Below, piece after piece: positions 52,873 to 63,099 of a stretch of DNA of 64,000 nt (its first letter is position 1; each line of letters begins with the position of its first letter). Under the pieces are notes generated by a model. The model was given only the letters and a program-made list of their open reading frames with translations, ran no database searches and was not told the origin of the DNA. This DNA is from Flagellimonas lutimaris (GTDB lineage: Bacteria > Bacteroidota > Bacteroidia > Flavobacteriales > Flavobacteriaceae). Position numbers and translations under genes: made by a program. The DNA is taken from the NCBI RefSeq assembly GCF_003581615.1, contig NZ_QXFH01000070.1, forward strand, positions 682,001 to 746,000. The letters are read 5' to 3'.

Positions 52873-54954
52873 TTAATTTATGGTCTCCCCGTTCTCCACC
52901 CTGTCTTCATCAGGGTTAACGAAAACGAGTTTTCCGTCTTTGTCCTCGGTCATCAAGATCATCCCTTCACTTTCTACACCACGAAGTTTTCGTGGAGCAA
53001 GATTCACTAAAACGGTCACTTTTTTGCCCACAATATCTTCGGGCTTAAAACTGTTGGCAATACCTGAAACAATGGTTCGCGTATCCAATCCTGTATCCAC
53101 TTTCAATACCAAAAGCTTGTTGGCCTTGGGCATTTTTTCAGCTTCGATGATGGTTCCCACGCGCATATCCAATTTGGAGAAATCATCAAAAGTGATGGTG
53201 TCTTTTTGAGGAGGTACTTCCTTATCCATTTGAGCATTGATTTTTTTGGTGGCTTCCAATTTGTCCAGTTGTTGTTGAATTTCTTTGTCTTCAATTTTTC
53301 TGAAAAGCAGTTCACTTTTGTTGATGGTGTGTCCTGCGGGAAGTAATGTTTCTTTTAAACTAACATCGTCCCAGCCGATAGATTTCTCATTTTGGTTCGA
53401 ACTGAGATTTAAAATTCCTTTTAACTTCTCTGAAGTGAATGGCAAAAAGGGTTCACTGAGCACTGCCAATCCAGCTGCAATTTGAAGCGCTATGTACATA
53501 ATGGTTTTTACGCGCTCTTCATCAGTTTTAATAAGTTTCCAAGGTTCAGCTTCTGCCAGATATTTGTTTCCTAAACGGGCCAAGTTCATCAACTCTTGAC
53601 TACCTTCTCGGAACCGATACCTTTCTAAAGAGCTAGCCAATATTTCAGGATAACCCTTTAAAGCTTTCAAAGTCTCCAAATCCGTCTCGGAAAATTCAGA
53701 TGGAGCAGGAACTACCCCATCGTAATATTTATGGGTCAAAACGGCAACTCGATTCACGAAGTTTCCGAAAATGGCCACTAGTTCGTTATTGTTTCTTGCC
53801 TGGAAATCTTTCCAAGTAAAATCGTTGTCCTTGGTCTCGGGAGCATTTGCGGTTAAGGTATATCGCAGTACATCCTGCATATCCGGGAACTCTTCCAAGT
53901 ATTCGTGCAGCCAAACCGCCCAGTTTTTAGAAGTGGAAAGTTTGTTGCCCTCAAGGTTCAGAAACTCATTGGCAGGCACATTGTCCGGCAATACAAAATC
54001 TCCATGTGCTTTCAACATACTTGGGAAGATAATACAGTGGAACACAATATTATCCTTGCCTATAAAATGGACCAATTTGGTATCCTCGTTTTTCCAATAG
54101 GGTTCCCAATCTTTACCTTCACGTTCGGCCCACTCTTTTGTAGAAGAAATGTAGCCAATAGGCGCATCGAACCAAACGTATAGCACTTTGCCTTCCCCAC
54201 CTGCAACAGGTACGGGAATTCCCCAGTCCAAGTCACGGGTAACGGCACGTGGTTTTAAACCTTCATCAATCCAAGATTTGCATTGTCCGTAGACGTTGGG
54301 TTTCCAATCGGATTTGTGCTCTTCGAGAATCCATTTTTTCAAAAATCCTTCGTAACGGTCCAAAGGTAAAAACCAATGTTTGGTCTTTTTTAAAGATGGA
54401 ACCGTTCCTGTTATGGTTGATTTGGGATTGATCAGATCCGTAGCATTGAGCGATGACCCGCAATTTTCACATTGGTCGCCATATGCTTCCTCGTGACCGC
54501 ATCTGGGGCAGGTTCCAATAACAAATCTGTCCGCTAAAAATTGTGCGGCTTCGTCATCGTATAGTTGCTCGGTTTCTTCCTCAATAAAATCACCTTGTTC
54601 GTACATTTTTTTGAAAAATTCCGAAGCGGTGTCGTGATGGACTTTTGCGGATGTTCTTGAGTAATTATCAAACGAAATACCAAAATCAACAAAGGATTTT
54701 TTAATGATATGATGGTACTTGTCAATTATTTCCGTGGGTGTGACACCTTCTTTTTTAGCCTTCATGGAGATAGCCACACCGTGCTCGTCGCTACCGCAGA
54801 CAAAGGCCACATCGTTTCCTTTTAAGCGTAAATAACGGGAATAAATGTCCGCAGGAACGTAAACGCCGGCCAAGTGCCCAATATGAATGGGACCGTTGGT
54901 GTAAGGCAGTGCTGCTGTAATGGTATACCTAGAGGGTGATTTATCTTGAGCCAT
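52873..54954 (-). CDS. metG: Methionyl-tRNA synthetase
   Basis: 693 aa. Class I motif HIGH at 24-27 ([10 protein letters not shown]) and KMSKS-equivalent KLSTS at 338-342. Zinc knuckle cysteines C149, C152, C162 and C165 in [19 protein letters not shown]-terminal EMAP/Trbp111-type tRNA-binding domain ([23 protein letters not shown]) improves tRNA affinity. Complete. Confidence 0.96.
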   Translation of the reverse strand: MAQDKSPSRYTITAALPYTNGPIHIGHLAGVYVPADIYSRYLRLKGNDVAFVCGSDEHGVAISMKAKKEGVTPTEIIDKYHHIIKKSFVDFGISFDNYSRTSAKVHHDTASEFFKKMYEQGDFIEEETEQLYDDEAAQFLADRFVIGTCPRCGHEEAYGDQCENCGSSLNATDLINPKSTITGTVPSLKKTKHWFLPLDRYEGFLKKWILEEHKSDWKPNVYGQCKSWIDEGLKPRAVTRDLDWGIPVPVAGGEGKVLYVWFDAPIGYISSTKEWAEREGKDWEPYWKNEDTKLVHFIGKDNIVFHCIIFPSMLKAHGDFVLPDNVPANEFLNLEGNKLSTSKNWAVWLHEYLEEFPDMQDVLRYTLTANAPETKDNDFTWKDFQARNNNELVAIFGNFVNRVAVLTHKYYDGVVPAPSEFSETDLETLKALKGYPEILASSLERYRFREGSQELMNLARLGNKYLAEAEPWKLIKTDEERVKTIMYIALQIAAGLAVLSEPFLPFTSEKLKGILNLSSNQNEKSIGWDDVSLKETLLPAGHTINKSELLFRKIEDKEIQQQLDKLEATKKINAQMDKEVPPQKDTITFDDFSKLDMRVGTIIEAEKMPKANKLLVLKVDTGLDTRTIVSGIANSFKPEDIVGKKVTVLVNLAPRKLRGVESEGMILMTEDKDGKLVFVNPDEDRVENGETIN

Positions 54955-55002
54955 GTAAAATTCTAATTAGGCCCAAAAATACTGATTTTAACGGGATAGA
55001 CA

Positions 55003-55066
55003 TAAAAAAGGAAGCCTCCGAAAATGCGACCCTATTTGGGGTGAGGGGTGCATCCTCGAAGGCTTC
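55003..55066 (-). terminator. Terminator after the DUF1501 gene (minus strand), long imperfect hairpin
   Basis: Outer stem GAAGCCT (55011-55017) / AGGCTTC (55060-55066), with inner pairing of ATGC/GCAT around a G-rich loop. On the minus strand it is followed by a U run. The inner structure is more elaborate than usual. Confidence 0.65.
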
Positions 55067-55097
55067 TGTAAAATGGATAGAAAAGTGTCCCGCTTCT

Positions 55098-56816
55098 TTA
55101 AGCAATCATTACTGACTTACTCATTTTTTTATCACCCACAGAAATTCTGTAAATGTATTTTCCTGTAGATAAACTATCGCGCATACGTTCCCGTATGTTG
55201 ATATCCACAGCGCCTTCCAACATCATTTCGTTGAACAGTGTTCCCACACGTTGTCCCAAAATATTGAATAATTCAATATCCACATGGGCCGATACGGGCA
55301 TTTCTAAATGGATGTATGGGTTTCTTGGTGATGTCGCCGGATATATGGCTGCGTGCTCTATGGTATCCAAAATATCCACATTTGGATCCATTGGGTCTTG
55401 ACTTGGTGGTGTCTCTGGCAATGTTGGTGGGTCATTGTCCATGGCAATATCGTCAAAGGTTTCACCGCTACAGTTAAACCCAAGGTCTATGGCCTGATAG
55501 GGATGACCCAATAAATGTTGCTCCACAGAAGCTCTTGGAACACAAAGCCATTCGGCCAACACGGTTCCATAAAGGTTTCTAAAGTCCATGGTGTACTCCA
55601 AATTACCTCGATTGTTGGGTTCATCCAACGATGGGTGTTCTCCAACAAATGCGCTTCCGCTCAATCCTGAACCAAAGAATAGGGTGGGAGCGGCCTTTCC
55701 ATGGTCGGTACCGTTAGAACCATTTTCATAAATCCTTCGGCCAAACTCGGAGAAAGTCATGCTCAGTACGTTGTCATCCTGTTCTGTGAAAGCCAAGTCT
55801 TCGTAGAAATTGTTGATAGCGACAGATAGGTTGGACATCAAACGCTCATGTACTATCGGTTGATTACCGTGGGTGTCAAATCCTCCCAAGGAAATCATAT
55901 AAACTTTGGTGCCCAAGTTTCCTTTGATCAATCGTGCCAAAAGAGCCAATTGTCTGGCAAAGCCATTGTCTTGGTACTCCACTTGGTTCTGACCTGCCAT
56001 ATAGGCATCGTGGATAATTCCGGCATATTCATAAGTGGTATTGGCCACTCCACGAAGAAACCTAAGTTGGTCTCCGTACATACAGTCGTCAAATGGTGCG
56101 TTTTCAATATCGTAAAAGGTTCCGGTCTCTGCGATTTGTTCCAACTGATCGACATTGTTGGTCACAAAAGCATAATTGGTTTCTTCACCTTGGAAAACTA
56201 AGTTCGCCAAGTTTCCGATTTGAATAGCTGCTGGAGCTGCTGGTGGATTGATCAAATAATCGGGGTAAAGTTCTTCAAAATGTCTGCCCATCCAACCTGT
56301 ATTTTCTCCTGAAAATCCAGTCGTTGTCAAATCGGTATTGGCAAAAATATCAGATCCTGTGAAATGCGATAGACTTTGACCTTCGTACCCTACACCATGA
56401 ACAGCCTTAAACTGCCCATCTCCCCAAAGAGGTTCCAAGGCACTCATGTAGGTAGGTACTCCAAAATCATCGGTAAGTTTCAGGACCTTACTCTCTGGGA
56501 TATAGATATTAGGCCTTGCATTTGCATAAGTATCATATTGTTGGATCGGGATTACGGTACTAAGTCCGTCGTTCCCTCCTGATAATCGAATCAGGATTAA
56601 GATATTGTCGGTTTCCGCTGCGGCAACTGCTGCCGTAAGTGGAGATGGTGAAGAAGCCGAAATAAAGTGGCTTCCCAAAAACATAGAACCAGAACCTGCA
56701 ATGCCCAAGGCTTGGACAAAGGAACGTCGGCTCCATTTTTTGTGTTCCATATCGTGGCCATCGTGTTCGAGGCCTTTGTGAGGGGAATTATGGTGGGTAT
56801 GGTGATTATCGCACAT
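55098..56816 (-). CDS. DUF1501 protein with Tat signal and T9SS type A C-terminal domain
   Basis: 572 aa. The first 26 residues are histidine-rich (several HH, GHD). Then SRRSFVQALG is a twin-arginine signal and the hydrophobic stretch follows. The DUF1501 core runs ~70-450 (RLSGGNDGLSTVIPI, ISLGGFDTHGNQ, SEFGRRIYENGSNGTDHGKA), a sulfatase-like fold. The end (IELFNILGQRVG ... GKYIYRISVGDKKMSKSVMIA) is a type IX sorting domain, so the protein is predicted to cross both membranes. Cotranscribed with the DUF1800 gene 10 nt upstream. Confidence 0.86.
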   Translation of the reverse strand: MCDNHHTHHNSPHKGLEHDGHDMEHKKWSRRSFVQALGIAGSGSMFLGSHFISASSPSPLTAAVAAAETDNILILIRLSGGNDGLSTVIPIQQYDTYANARPNIYIPESKVLKLTDDFGVPTYMSALEPLWGDGQFKAVHGVGYEGQSLSHFTGSDIFANTDLTTTGFSGENTGWMGRHFEELYPDYLINPPAAPAAIQIGNLANLVFQGEETNYAFVTNNVDQLEQIAETGTFYDIENAPFDDCMYGDQLRFLRGVANTTYEYAGIIHDAYMAGQNQVEYQDNGFARQLALLARLIKGNLGTKVYMISLGGFDTHGNQPIVHERLMSNLSVAINNFYEDLAFTEQDDNVLSMTFSEFGRRIYENGSNGTDHGKAAPTLFFGSGLSGSAFVGEHPSLDEPNNRGNLEYTMDFRNLYGTVLAEWLCVPRASVEQHLLGHPYQAIDLGFNCSGETFDDIAMDNDPPTLPETPPSQDPMDPNVDILDTIEHAAIYPATSPRNPYIHLEMPVSAHVDIELFNILGQRVGTLFNEMMLEGAVDINIRERMRDSLSTGKYIYRISVGDKKMSKSVMIA

Positions 56817-56826
56817 GGTGTAGGGG

Positions 56827-58338
56827 TTATTTTAGTTGAAATTCGGGCTCTCTGGATAAATGACGCAATAATACATGGACTTGCGTTGGAACTTCCATAC
56901 TCGATGAAAGGACCCACCAGCCATTACCTCCTGGAATATAATCCGAGGAGTAGTATTCCTCGGGTACGTCGTCAATCTTAAAGGCGTCCATGGCCTTCTC
57001 AAAATCAGCATCAGTTAAAAGACCTTTCGGTGTAAACTTGTTCACCAAGGCTCTAACCACAATTTCTGGGTTACTAGTATTGCTATTGGCTGGTCCAACA
57101 GCGTCCATGGCCAAAGTTCTGAACTGTTCCGAATCGTTTTGGAAAAAACGATCAATGAAGACTTCCATGGTCAGCCAACGTCCAATAATAAAGTTGGTGT
57201 TGATCCATGTTCGGTCTCGTTGCCAACCTTCCACTTCGGGTGGTTGAAAAAATCGCTGTCCAATCAAGGAGCAGGCATCAATCATATTTATAATAGTTCC
57301 ATCATCGTAAGAGAAACCGGATTCTTTTAAAAAGTTGAAGTATAGGTCTGCAGGACTTTTAATGATCACCCCTATAGCTGTTTCATCAAAAAAGTGCTGA
57401 CTTTTAAATAGTTGACGAAGCACAGCGGCAATTTCAAAGCCACTACTAATAAATGTTTGAGCTAAACCATCGATTATCTGGGGAGCAATTCCTCCATCAT
57501 CACTGGTTGAATCGGGGTGGACAAAAAACTCGTATAATTTTTTGCAGATAAACCAACCGATTTCATCAGCTCTTTGGTTGAAGAGGATATCGATAACATC
57601 ATCGTAGTCCCAATTTCCAGTTTGACCAAATATGGTTTTGTTCTCGGTGTTAAACTCTGTTGGATCAAAGGCAACTTGTGTACATCCTTGCTCACCCCGC
57701 TCGGTATACCCTGATATTGCTTTGGAAGTTTCGATAATATCTTCTTCCGTATAATTGTTTCCTTCTCCCAAAGTGAAAAGCTCGTAAAGCTCACGTGCAT
57801 AATTTTCGTTCGGGTTATCCCCTCGATTGCGAACACCATCTAAATAATAAAGCATGGCGCTTGTAAGTCCAATTTCACTAGTGAAGGTTTTGAAATTGCC
57901 TAAGGCATTTCGCTGAAGACAGTTGATATAGTAAAATAGAAACTGGGGACAATTATAAGTCTCTAACTGGGTTACAAAGTGATTACTCCAAAAAAAGCTC
58001 ATCCTGTCCAACAATTCATTGTCTACAATTGCATTGCCGTAAGCTGTTGTAAAGTCCTCTATTTGTAATCTTCGTAGCGCACGCGCCATATCATCGTCGG
58101 CAGGATAGTTGGTATCGTTCCAATCTGCCCATTCCGGTGCAGGGACGGTTGGTGCCGCTAGGGCTTGATTTACTAAGTTATCTACAAGGGAACCGGCTGT
58201 TTGTCCAACAGCGGCATTAATAGTTTGTACAGAGGCACTAAAACCAAGCCTTCGGTACAAGTGGGCCGCACGCAACTCATCCAATGGAGTAGTGTAAGGC
58301 GCCAAGGTTGAGGAATTACAATTGATAAAGTACTCCAT
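56827..58338 (-). CDS. DUF1800-domain protein
   Basis: 503 aa. DUF1800 signatures: LRAAHLYRRLGFSAS near the N-terminus, SFFWSNHFV, and NENYARELYELFTLGEGNNYTEEDI; also FEPPEVEGWQRD-like text near the end. No signal peptide is seen. DUF1800 and DUF1501 genes nearly always occur as pairs; joint function unknown, perhaps cell-surface or polymer-related. Confidence 0.88.
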   Translation of the reverse strand: MEYFINCNSSTLAPYTTPLDELRAAHLYRRLGFSASVQTINAAVGQTAGSLVDNLVNQALAAPTVPAPEWADWNDTNYPADDDMARALRRLQIEDFTTAYGNAIVDNELLDRMSFFWSNHFVTQLETYNCPQFLFYYINCLQRNALGNFKTFTSEIGLTSAMLYYLDGVRNRGDNPNENYARELYELFTLGEGNNYTEEDIIETSKAISGYTERGEQGCTQVAFDPTEFNTENKTIFGQTGNWDYDDVIDILFNQRADEIGWFICKKLYEFFVHPDSTSDDGGIAPQIIDGLAQTFISSGFEIAAVLRQLFKSQHFFDETAIGVIIKSPADLYFNFLKESGFSYDDGTIINMIDACSLIGQRFFQPPEVEGWQRDRTWINTNFIIGRWLTMEVFIDRFFQNDSEQFRTLAMDAVGPANSNTSNPEIVVRALVNKFTPKGLLTDADFEKAMDAFKIDDVPEEYYSSDYIPGGNGWWVLSSSMEVPTQVHVLLRHLSREPEFQLK

Positions 58339-58508
58339 AGCAATTTCTGGCGTTAATTTGGTACATAGTTTTGGGGCAACTATATGTTTATGCTAGTGTT
58401 GGGTGTGGTTCAATTGAGCCAACAAATTACAATCTTAACGCTCTAAAGTCCATGAACGACCAAATTTTTCGATGAAATGCGCATTTTTTTTACATTATTA
58501 CAAATTGT

Positions 58509-58868
58509 ATGGCTGATCACAACAAATTTGGAAAGCTGGGAGAACAAAAAGCAGTTGACTTTTTGAAGACTTCTGGGTATGAGATTAAATCGCTTAACTA
58601 CCGCTATCTAAATGCTGAAGTGGATATCATTGCTGAGAAAGAGGGTATCTTGGTCGTTGTGGAGGTAAAGTCAAGAAATAAAGGGTTTCTGGAAGATATT
58701 TCTCATGTGATCACACCAAAAAAAGTAAAACTTTTAACCATGGCAGCTAACCGTTATGTGGAAGAACAGGACAAAGAATTTGAGGTTAGATTTGATGTGA
58801 TTCCAGTGATAAAAAATGCAGATAATTTTGAAATTGAGCATTTTGAAAATGCTTTCTATCATTTTTAA
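58509..58868 (+). CDS. YraN/UPF0102-family protein (PD-(D/E)xK nuclease-like)
   Basis: 119 aa. Family text: GKLGEQKAVDFLKTSGYEI, NYRYLNAEVDIIAEKEGILVVVEVKSR. The D...ExK pattern (AEVDII...VEVK) is the Holliday-junction-resolvase-like catalytic core. Biological role unproven. Divergent from the DUF1800 gene. Confidence 0.92.
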   Translation: MADHNKFGKLGEQKAVDFLKTSGYEIKSLNYRYLNAEVDIIAEKEGILVVVEVKSRNKGFLEDISHVITPKKVKLLTMAANRYVEEQDKEFEVRFDVIPVIKNADNFEIEHFENAFYHF

Positions 58869-58871
58869 CCA

Positions 58872-58903
58872 TTTGTTTGTTTTGTAACAATATGTTATTT
58901 TTG
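58872..58903 (+). promoter_or_regulatory. Bacteroidota-type promoter before the ACT-like gene
   Basis: -33 TTTG (58872-58875), spacer 20 nt, -7 TATTTTTG (58896-58903). ATG at 58922. Confidence 0.6.
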
Positions 58904-58921
58904 TTCAAAACCAATCAATAA

Positions 58922-59581
58922 ATGAAAACAATATCTGCTGTTGTTGAGCATTACATTAAGAAAAAGCCTTTTTTACAAACTGCTTTGGCACAAGGAATTA
59001 TCAATTTGACCTCTTTGTCCAGACAAATAAAACCCGAAATCGCAGAAGAATTGGGTAAAGATGTAAAAGATGGAGCTATAGTAATGGCACTTAAGCGTCT
59101 TTCGGACGATTTGGAGTTTAGAGCCACGCACAAAATCGTAAAGGTCCTTAAAAATATTGGTGAGATTACGGTACGCTCCAACCTTACGGATTACACTTTT
59201 TTGGCTTCCGATACCATATTGCAGCAGCAAGCGAGATTGTTGGAAGAAGTGAATGCAAACCAAGATGTTTTTTATACCTCTTCACGTGGTGTCAACGAAA
59301 TCAACATTGTGATCAGCAATGTAATGGATGGTGTTGTGGAAAAGTACTTTAAAATGGAACGTTGTACCCAAAAGGCCGAGGGACTCTCTTCCATTACCGT
59401 AAAATTACCTGCGGAGAATGTTTCTGTGCCTGGTATTTATTACTTCATCTTTCAGCGATTGGCTTGGGAAGGGATTGTACTCTACGAGGTAATTTCCACC
59501 ACCAACGAGTTCACCATTTTAGTGAATGATGAGCAGGTGGATGTCGCTTTCAAGACGATCAAAGATTTAAAATCACTATAA
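58922..59581 (+). CDS. ACT-like-domain hypothetical protein (aspartokinase-type regulatory fold)
   Basis: 219 aa. The N-terminal ~110 residues look like a helical DNA-binding-like region (LTSLSRQIKPEIAEELG, VMALKRLSDDLEF). The C-terminal ~75 (LSSITVKLPAENVSVPGIYYFIFQRLAWEGIVLYEVISTTNEFTILVND) resembles the ACT fold of aspartokinases. It may be a ligand-responsive regulator. Annotated in some genomes as aspartate kinase, which the absence of a kinase domain contradicts. Confidence 0.72.
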   Translation: MKTISAVVEHYIKKKPFLQTALAQGIINLTSLSRQIKPEIAEELGKDVKDGAIVMALKRLSDDLEFRATHKIVKVLKNIGEITVRSNLTDYTFLASDTILQQQARLLEEVNANQDVFYTSSRGVNEINIVISNVMDGVVEKYFKMERCTQKAEGLSSITVKLPAENVSVPGIYYFIFQRLAWEGIVLYEVISTTNEFTILVNDEQVDVAFKTIKDLKSL

Positions 59582-59654
59582 TTTGAGATTCCTTTGCTAG
59601 GTCTAAACTAAAACGAATTCTTCTTCGTTCTAGAAAAAGACACTTTTTGGAAAA

Positions 59655-61637
59655 ATGACCAAAAAAAGGATTCTTTACGGTTTTTTAGGCCTAATGGTAC
59701 TATACTTGTGCTATTTGGCCTATATTTTTATACTCTCTCCCAAGACCAACCTTCAGTCCATCTATCTGATTCCTAGGGATGCCGTTTTCATCATTGAGTC
59801 GGAACAGCCTGTGGAAAGTTGGGAAAAAATCAGCCAAAGTGAAGCTTGGCATCACCTTAAAAAGAACGATTACTTTTCAGAACTTACCGAAAATATACAA
59901 CGAGTAGACACGGTTTTCAACGACAATCATAAACTGTTCGAGTTTTTTGACAATCGTTCCCTTTTTATTTCCATTCACATGATATCACCCAAAGATTATG
60001 GGATATTTTATGTGCTGGACCTCAAACGAATCGCCAAACTCCAATTACTCAAGACCTATTTGAATACGTTGCTAGATGATGGTTATGTGTTGAGTAAACG
60101 AACCTATCACGATCACGAAATTTTGGAAGTGCACGACAGGGAAAGCAAGGAAACCATGTATTTGGCTTTTATCAAAAACCAATTGGTGGCCTCGTATACC
60201 CACACCTTGGTAGAAGCTTCTATTGATCAATACAATGAGCCGGTGCTAGGGAGAAATCTCAATTTTCTGGAAATCAACCAAAAGGTGGGGCACGAGGATT
60301 TGTTCCGAATGTATGTACAGTACCACTATTTTGATGATTACATAAAACAATACTCGGACCGGCCTTCCGACTGGGTAAAGCGGGTGAGCGAAAACTTTTT
60401 ATTCTCAGGTTTTTATTTTGATTTGGACGAGAACAGCACGCTAACCGCCAATGGGTATACCAACATTAGCGCTGTTAACGAATACTATTTGGAGGCGCTT
60501 CAAAAATCGGGTACAGCGGAGCGTTCCATTCCTAAAATCGCCCCAAATAGTACGGCACTTTACATCAGCTATGGATTTGATAGCTTTTCCGAGTTCTACG
60601 ATAATTTTGAGATGGTCCAGCAAAACGATCCGGAGCAGTTCGAGAGTTATCAAGGTGGCATAGCCAAGGTAGAGAAGTTCCTCAAGATTGATGTAAAAGA
60701 AAATTTCGTCAGTTGGATTGGTGATGAAATTGCGGTCCTGCAAATTCAATCCCACATTTCCAAAGGAAAGAATGATGTAGCTCTGGTACTCAAAGCAAAT
60801 GATGTGGAAGATGCCAAGACCAATCTGGATTTTGTAGTGGAACAGATCCGTAAAAAAACACCCGTAAAGTTCAAAGCTGTCAACTACAAGGATTATGAAA
60901 TCAATTTCTTGTCTATCAAAGGCTTTTTTAAAATGTTGTTGGGCGGCAGGTTTGATGAGTTTGATAAACCTTACTTTACCCAGATTGATGACTATGTTAT
61001 TTTTAGCGATAACCCCAATACCCTAAAGGGGATAATTGATAAAGTAGTGGAAGGCGAAACGCTTGCAACTTCTGAAGTCTTTAGAGATTTCGACCAAAAA
61101 TTTGATGCTGAATCTACCGTGTTCGTGTACAGCAATGTTCCTTTGTTGTTTGATACTATGTTCGCTCTGGCCGATGGGCCTACCAAACAAAAAATGCGAA
61201 AGAACAAAGATTTTATCATATGTTTCCCGCAAGTAGGCTTGCAATTGACCCCGGAAGATGATTTGTTCGAAAGCCGGTTGGTGTTGAACTATCAGGATGT
61301 GGAAGAAGTAAAGAAAACTGTCAATACTTCAAAAAATACTACTAAAACAATACCTAAAACCCAAAGTTCAGCTACGGCAGAGATTACCGATTCGGTTTTT
61401 AACCTGAGGCCCATTTATCCAACTGATTTAAATGCTGACTCCTTCAGTAAAAAATATACTAACGGAAACATTCGGTTCGAAGTTGACCTGAAAGATGGAT
61501 TAAAGCATGGGCGCTACGAAGAATTCTACCCTGATGGTACCCGAAAAATCCGTGGTCGCTTCCGAAACGATGAACAAGTGGGCACATGGCGATACTATAA
61601 TGCGGAAGGAGACCAAGTCCATAAAAAACGGTTTTAG
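59655..61637 (+). CDS. DUF3352-like membrane-anchored protein with C-terminal MORN/YwqK repeats
   Basis: 660 aa. One N-terminal membrane segment, then a DUF3352-like extracytoplasmic region. The last ~55 residues carry MORN-like repeats (GLKHGRYEEFYPDGTRKIRG, RNDEQVGTWRYYNAEG) of the YwqK antitoxin type. A fusion of these parts is uncommon in my experience. Function unknown; no toxin partner nearby. Confidence 0.72.
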   Translation: MTKKRILYGFLGLMVLYLCYLAYIFILSPKTNLQSIYLIPRDAVFIIESEQPVESWEKISQSEAWHHLKKNDYFSELTENIQRVDTVFNDNHKLFEFFDNRSLFISIHMISPKDYGIFYVLDLKRIAKLQLLKTYLNTLLDDGYVLSKRTYHDHEILEVHDRESKETMYLAFIKNQLVASYTHTLVEASIDQYNEPVLGRNLNFLEINQKVGHEDLFRMYVQYHYFDDYIKQYSDRPSDWVKRVSENFLFSGFYFDLDENSTLTANGYTNISAVNEYYLEALQKSGTAERSIPKIAPNSTALYISYGFDSFSEFYDNFEMVQQNDPEQFESYQGGIAKVEKFLKIDVKENFVSWIGDEIAVLQIQSHISKGKNDVALVLKANDVEDAKTNLDFVVEQIRKKTPVKFKAVNYKDYEINFLSIKGFFKMLLGGRFDEFDKPYFTQIDDYVIFSDNPNTLKGIIDKVVEGETLATSEVFRDFDQKFDAESTVFVYSNVPLLFDTMFALADGPTKQKMRKNKDFIICFPQVGLQLTPEDDLFESRLVLNYQDVEEVKKTVNTSKNTTKTIPKTQSSATAEITDSVFNLRPIYPTDLNADSFSKKYTNGNIRFEVDLKDGLKHGRYEEFYPDGTRKIRGRFRNDEQVGTWRYYNAEGDQVHKKRF

Positions 61638-61656
61638 ATTTTTTGTCGCTACGCTT

Positions 61657-61800
61657 TGTCGAAATGACCTTTATAGAACTGATTGTCATTTCGAATGGAC
61701 ATGAGAAATCTTGTTTGTCATTCTGAGCGTCCCGATAGCTATCGGGACGAAGAATCTCTAGCAAATCGGAATGAGATGCTAAAATAATCTCGATAATTAT
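61657..61800. repeat. Dispersed palindromic repeat cluster (copy 1)
   Basis: TCGAAATGAC (~61659) is inverted as GTCATTTCGA (61685-61694). GTCATTCTGAGCG (61717-61729) is followed by a perfect 22-nt palindrome (61728-61749, centre GATAGCTATC) and GAAGAATCTC. AATGAGATGCT closes the unit. Shares its ends with copy 2. Confidence 0.72.
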
Positions 61801-61899
61801 TCGTAGAACATGACGAATTCAAGCGATTTAACAATCTTTTACTCTGTCGAAATCCATCAACAATTAGTACCTTTCTTGCCCAAACCAAACCTCCGAAAG

Positions 61900-63057
61900 A
61901 TGAAAAATCTTCTTTTTACAGCAACACTGATTGTTGCTTTTGCCACAACTTTTGAAACCAATGCGCAAGAACTCAATTTTCCCGAACGCTACGAAACATG
62001 GAAAACCGCAGAGAAGGGACAATTTAAGTTTGATAATGTAGCATTGGATAAAGCTGCGGAATACGCCAATGCCAACGAATATTCTGGCTCTCGTGATATC
62101 CGACAAGCTATTTTGGAAGGATTTAAACGTGAACCTTTCCATGAAATTCTTGGCCCTACTAAGAAGAGGGGAGGTCCTGCCGGAATGATTATGAAGAATG
62201 GATATGTGTTGGCTTCTTGGGGTGATACCAAGCGGGTGGACATGACCTTTAGCGTTACCAAAAGTTTTTTGTCCACGGTTGCCGGACTTGCCGAAGATCA
62301 AGGTTTGATCAAGAGCACCAAGGACAAAGTGGTGGACTATATTTGGGACGGTACTTTTGATGGTGAACACAACTCCAAAATAACTTGGGAGCATTTGCTA
62401 CAGCAAAATTCCGATTGGTCGGGCGAACTTTGGGGTGGCAAGGATTGGGCGGACCGTCCACCAAGTGAAGGTGGTCTGGACGATTGGAAATTCCGAAAGC
62501 TCAACGAACCGGGAACTGTGATGGAGTATAACGACGTTCGTGTAAACGTGCTAGCTTACTCCTTAACTCATGTGTGGAGAAAACCTGTGCCAATGGTACT
62601 CAAAGAAGAGCTGATGGACAAAATTGGAGCTACTACCTCATGGCGTTGGTTTGGCTATGACAATGCTTGGACCGTAATCGATGGAATGAAAATGAAATCT
62701 GTGACCGGTGGTGGACACTCCGGTGCTGGACTTTTTATTTCCACTGAGGATATGGCCCGTTTTGGAACTCTTTTCTTGAACAATGGTAAATGGGAAGAAG
62801 AACAAATCATAAGTGAAGATTGGATTAAAAAAGCAACTACACCTTCGGTACCCAATGTAAATTATGGTTATATGTGGTGGTTAAACCAAAAAGGCGGCCG
62901 GCATTGGGAAGGTGTTCCCGAACATGTTTTCTACGCCGCAGGTTTTGGAGGCAATTTTATTGTAGTGGACCAAAAAAGCGGATTGGTTATTGTGACCCGC
63001 TGGCTGGAACCTTCAAAGATCGGGGAGTTTGTAAAGCAGGTGTATGAGGCTTTTTAA
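61900..63057 (+). CDS. Secreted NylB-like serine hydrolase (beta-lactamase fold)
   Basis: 385 aa from ATG 61900, which puts the signal peptide first (cleavage near ETNAQE); the frame from 61810 runs through the repeat. SxxK is S118-V-T-K121 (FSVTKSFL), the tyrosine motif is Y210 in MEYND, and GGGHSGAG supplies the third motif. The overall match is to 6-aminohexanoate-dimer hydrolase relatives, which cleave amide or ester bonds. Substrate unknown. Confidence 0.87.
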   Translation: MKNLLFTATLIVAFATTFETNAQELNFPERYETWKTAEKGQFKFDNVALDKAAEYANANEYSGSRDIRQAILEGFKREPFHEILGPTKKRGGPAGMIMKNGYVLASWGDTKRVDMTFSVTKSFLSTVAGLAEDQGLIKSTKDKVVDYIWDGTFDGEHNSKITWEHLLQQNSDWSGELWGGKDWADRPPSEGGLDDWKFRKLNEPGTVMEYNDVRVNVLAYSLTHVWRKPVPMVLKEELMDKIGATTSWRWFGYDNAWTVIDGMKMKSVTGGGHSGAGLFISTEDMARFGTLFLNNGKWEEEQIISEDWIKKATTPSVPNVNYGYMWWLNQKGGRHWEGVPEHVFYAAGFGGNFIVVDQKSGLVIVTRWLEPSKIGEFVKQVYEAF

Positions 63058-63099
63058 CAATGACACGAACTACACTAATTTCCACAAATCATTTTTGAT

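Noticed and set aside
58884-58898. GTAAC-N5-GTTAT as another member of the regulon
   Set aside because: Spacer is 5 not 4, the right arm is mismatched, and it overlaps the -7 box, so it cannot act in the same way.
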